Origin: Pinguiococcus pyrenoidosus
Taxonomy: Eukaryota; Sar; Pinguiophyceae; Pinguiochrysidales; Pinguiochrysidaceae
Assembly: GCA_019677205.1 (NCBI GenBank)
Contig: JAAMXY010000449.1
Span: 1-64,000, forward strand
DNA: 64,000 nt
Direction: 5' to 3'
In this document: positions 62,525-64,000 of the stretch, piece after piece
How the letters are laid out: every line of letters starts with the position of its first letter
Numbering within the stretch: the first letter of the stretch is position 1
Program-made: the position numbers and the translations under genes
Notes under the pieces: model-generated
Told to the model about the DNA's origin: nothing
What the model saw: only the letters and a program-made list of their open reading frames with translations
Databases searched by the model: none

Positions 62525-64000
62525 CTACATGAGATCCGCCACGTTCATTGGCATCTCGTCGATCTGGGTTGAATAGTGCTGCTCGATGTCGCGAAGTAGC
62601 TGAACCGTCTCCGCCTGTGGGTATCATCAGCAAGGATTAGAATGCTTCACCATCGGCGCTGGAGGAAGCGCTGAAGGGAGCGCTAAAAGGGAGCGCTGAA
62701 CAATTGGAGTGCAAGTCTTACCGTCACGAAGTTGATCGCGACGCCCTTGCGGCCGAACCTTCCGGAGCGTCCGATCCTGTGGATGTACAGCTCTCGATTT
62801 GTCGGCAGGTCGTAATTGATCACGAGGGACACTTGCTGGACATCCAGTCCGCGTCCCCAGATATCCGTGGTGATCAGGACGCGCGCATTGGCCCGGCGAA
62901 ACTCGTCCATGATCGACTCGCGCTCCGCCTGCTCCATGTCTCCGTGCATGCAGGTGACCGTGAAGTTCGCTTCGCGCAGCTTGGCCGCCAGCCAGTCGAC
63001 CTTCTTCTTCGTGTTGCAGAAGATCACGGCTTGCGTGATCGTCAGCGTGTCGTACAAGTCGCAAAGCGTGTCGAACTTCCACGCTTCCTCTTCCACGTCG
63101 ACGAAGTACTGGCGAATTCCTTCGAGGGTGAGCTCGTCGCGCCGCACCAGCACGCGTACTGGCTCGTTCATGAAGGCCTCCGTCAGCTTGAGGACGCTAT
63201 GAGGCAGCGTCGCGGAGACGAGCACCACTTGGCAACCCTCCGGCAGGTAGCGGTAGATGTCATACATCTGCTCGTTGAACCCCTCGGACATCATCTCGTC
63301 CGCTTCGTCAATCACGAGCATCTTGATGTTTCGCGTGCGCAGATGCTGCCGGCGAATCATGTCGAAGGTCCGACCCGGCGTCCCGCTGACGACCTGCACG
63401 CCACCTGCGCGGGGTCCACGTCAGATGCCGCCACGCCTTTGTGGCTACACGGTAAACAGAGCTTATCGCGGTGCGAACCTTCAAGTCTTTGGATGTCATC
63501 GCGCATGCTCTTGCCCCCGATGCAGGCGTGGCACTGTACGTTCATGAAGTCACCGAGCGCCAGGCACACCGTCTGCGTCTGCTCGGCGAGCTCACGCGTC
63601 GGTGAGAGGATGAGGGCCTGGGTCTCGTTGATGGTCGTGTCGAGGTTCTGCAGCACGCCGATGCAGAACACCGCCGTCTTTCCGGTTCCCGACTGCGACT
63701 GCGCGATCATGTCGCGCCCCTGGATGATGGGCTTGATGGCGCGTTGCTGGATGGCCGACGGCTTCTCGAAGCCGTAGCTGTACACCCCGCGAAGCAGCTC
63801 CTCCTTCAGCCCCATCTCCTCAAAGCTCCGGTGGACGCGCTCGGGGCGGTCGCGCGAAGGCCGCGAGCCGCCGCCTCTTCCCTCTCGCAGGCCTCCGAGC
63901 ACGCCGCGACTTGGGCGATCGCCGTAGCCGTCTCCATACGAGTCATCATGGCTCCTGCGGCGATCCCGGCCATTCCTCCGACGACCGCCGGAGCCGCGGT
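62525..64000 (-). CDS. EIF4A3: eIF4A3 (exon-junction complex DEAD-box helicase), 5' end cut off
   Basis: At least three exons: the first runs off the window end (to about 63487), then 62722-63412 or so, then 62525-62614. The Q motif ([13 protein letters not shown]), motif I (SQSGTGKT), PTRELA, TPGR, DEAD (VIDEADEMM), [15 protein letters not shown] and [13 protein letters not shown] are all present. eIF4A3-specific segments include [20 protein letters not shown] and the C-terminus [15 protein letters not shown]. It clamps mRNA upstream of exon junctions. The N-terminus is odd: before [20 protein letters not shown] lies an Arg/Gly/Asp-rich stretch ([20 protein letters not shown] and on) of at least 50 residues instead of the usual short leader, continuing past position 64000. 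Confidence 0.93.

Noticed and set aside
1-64000. Dinoflagellate origin
   Set aside because: No relict of the conserved spliced leader was seen upstream of any gene, the intron donors I placed are all GT, and genes alternate strands instead of running in one direction. This is a reading by eye, so it is not exclusive.
1-64000. tRNA, rRNA, snRNA or CRISPR features
   Set aside because: I looked for B-box-like GGTTCGANNCC with a partner A box and for regularly spaced repeats and found none that held up.

Overview
This is nuclear DNA of a eukaryote, a GC-rich protist with compact genes. Most genes are broken by short introns, many of 45-200 bp, and every intron I could place is GT-AG. Almost every recognisable product is eukaryote-specific: exon-junction helicase eIF4A3, U5 snRNP WD40 protein, cyclophilin PPIL1, FCF1, Raptor, DNA polymerase kappa, Miro, AP-4 epsilon, TM9SF, Derlin. 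An IFT43-like gene implies a cilium or flagellum at some life stage. One enzyme, an aminotransferase at 59154-61112, has a signal peptide followed by a basic, transit-like stretch beginning near a Phe. A second, unrecognised protein (33440-35401) has a similar leader. Such leaders suit a cell with a secondary (red-derived) plastid, such as an alveolate, stramenopile, haptophyte or cryptophyte. I cannot name the species, and I saw no dinoflagellate spliced-leader relic.

Layout. 1-15 kb is looser. It holds an N-myristoylation-type tandem ATP-grasp enzyme (961-4167), AK6 (4593-5431), a candidate MITE with 28-bp perfect terminal inverted repeats ending in TTAA (5557-5810), two unrecognised genes, and a long ankyrin-repeat protein (10658-13953). 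15-32 kb carries LMBRD2-like, Raptor, Pol kappa, PPIL1, an LRR protein and a CAX-type cation/proton exchanger. 32-47 kb carries Derlin, a secreted or plastid-targeted unknown, SNRNP40, an LRR protein, FCF1, a coiled-coil protein that may be ATRIP-like, a Notum/pectin-acetylesterase-like hydrolase and a Pro/Ser-rich protein. 47-64 kb carries IFT43-like, TM9SF, Miro, AP-4 epsilon, a kynurenine-type aminotransferase, a thioredoxin-like protein and the 5'-truncated eIF4A3 gene.

Gene order is strikingly regular: from about 8 kb to 48 kb each gene is on the opposite strand from the one before. The result is alternating head-to-head pairs, sharing intergenic spaces of roughly 0.3-1 kb, and tail-to-tail pairs with spaces of about 50-570 bp. 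Several shared upstream spaces contain E2F/DP-like motifs (TTTSGCGS-like), including those next to Pol kappa and the ATRIP-like gene. The genes do not form a pathway; they are a mix of housekeeping functions: RNA processing, membrane traffic, ER quality control, ion transport, DNA damage tolerance and mitochondrial dynamics. Exon boundaries were worked out by hand from splice signals, reading-frame phase and remembered family conservation, so single-base errors are possible at some junctions.
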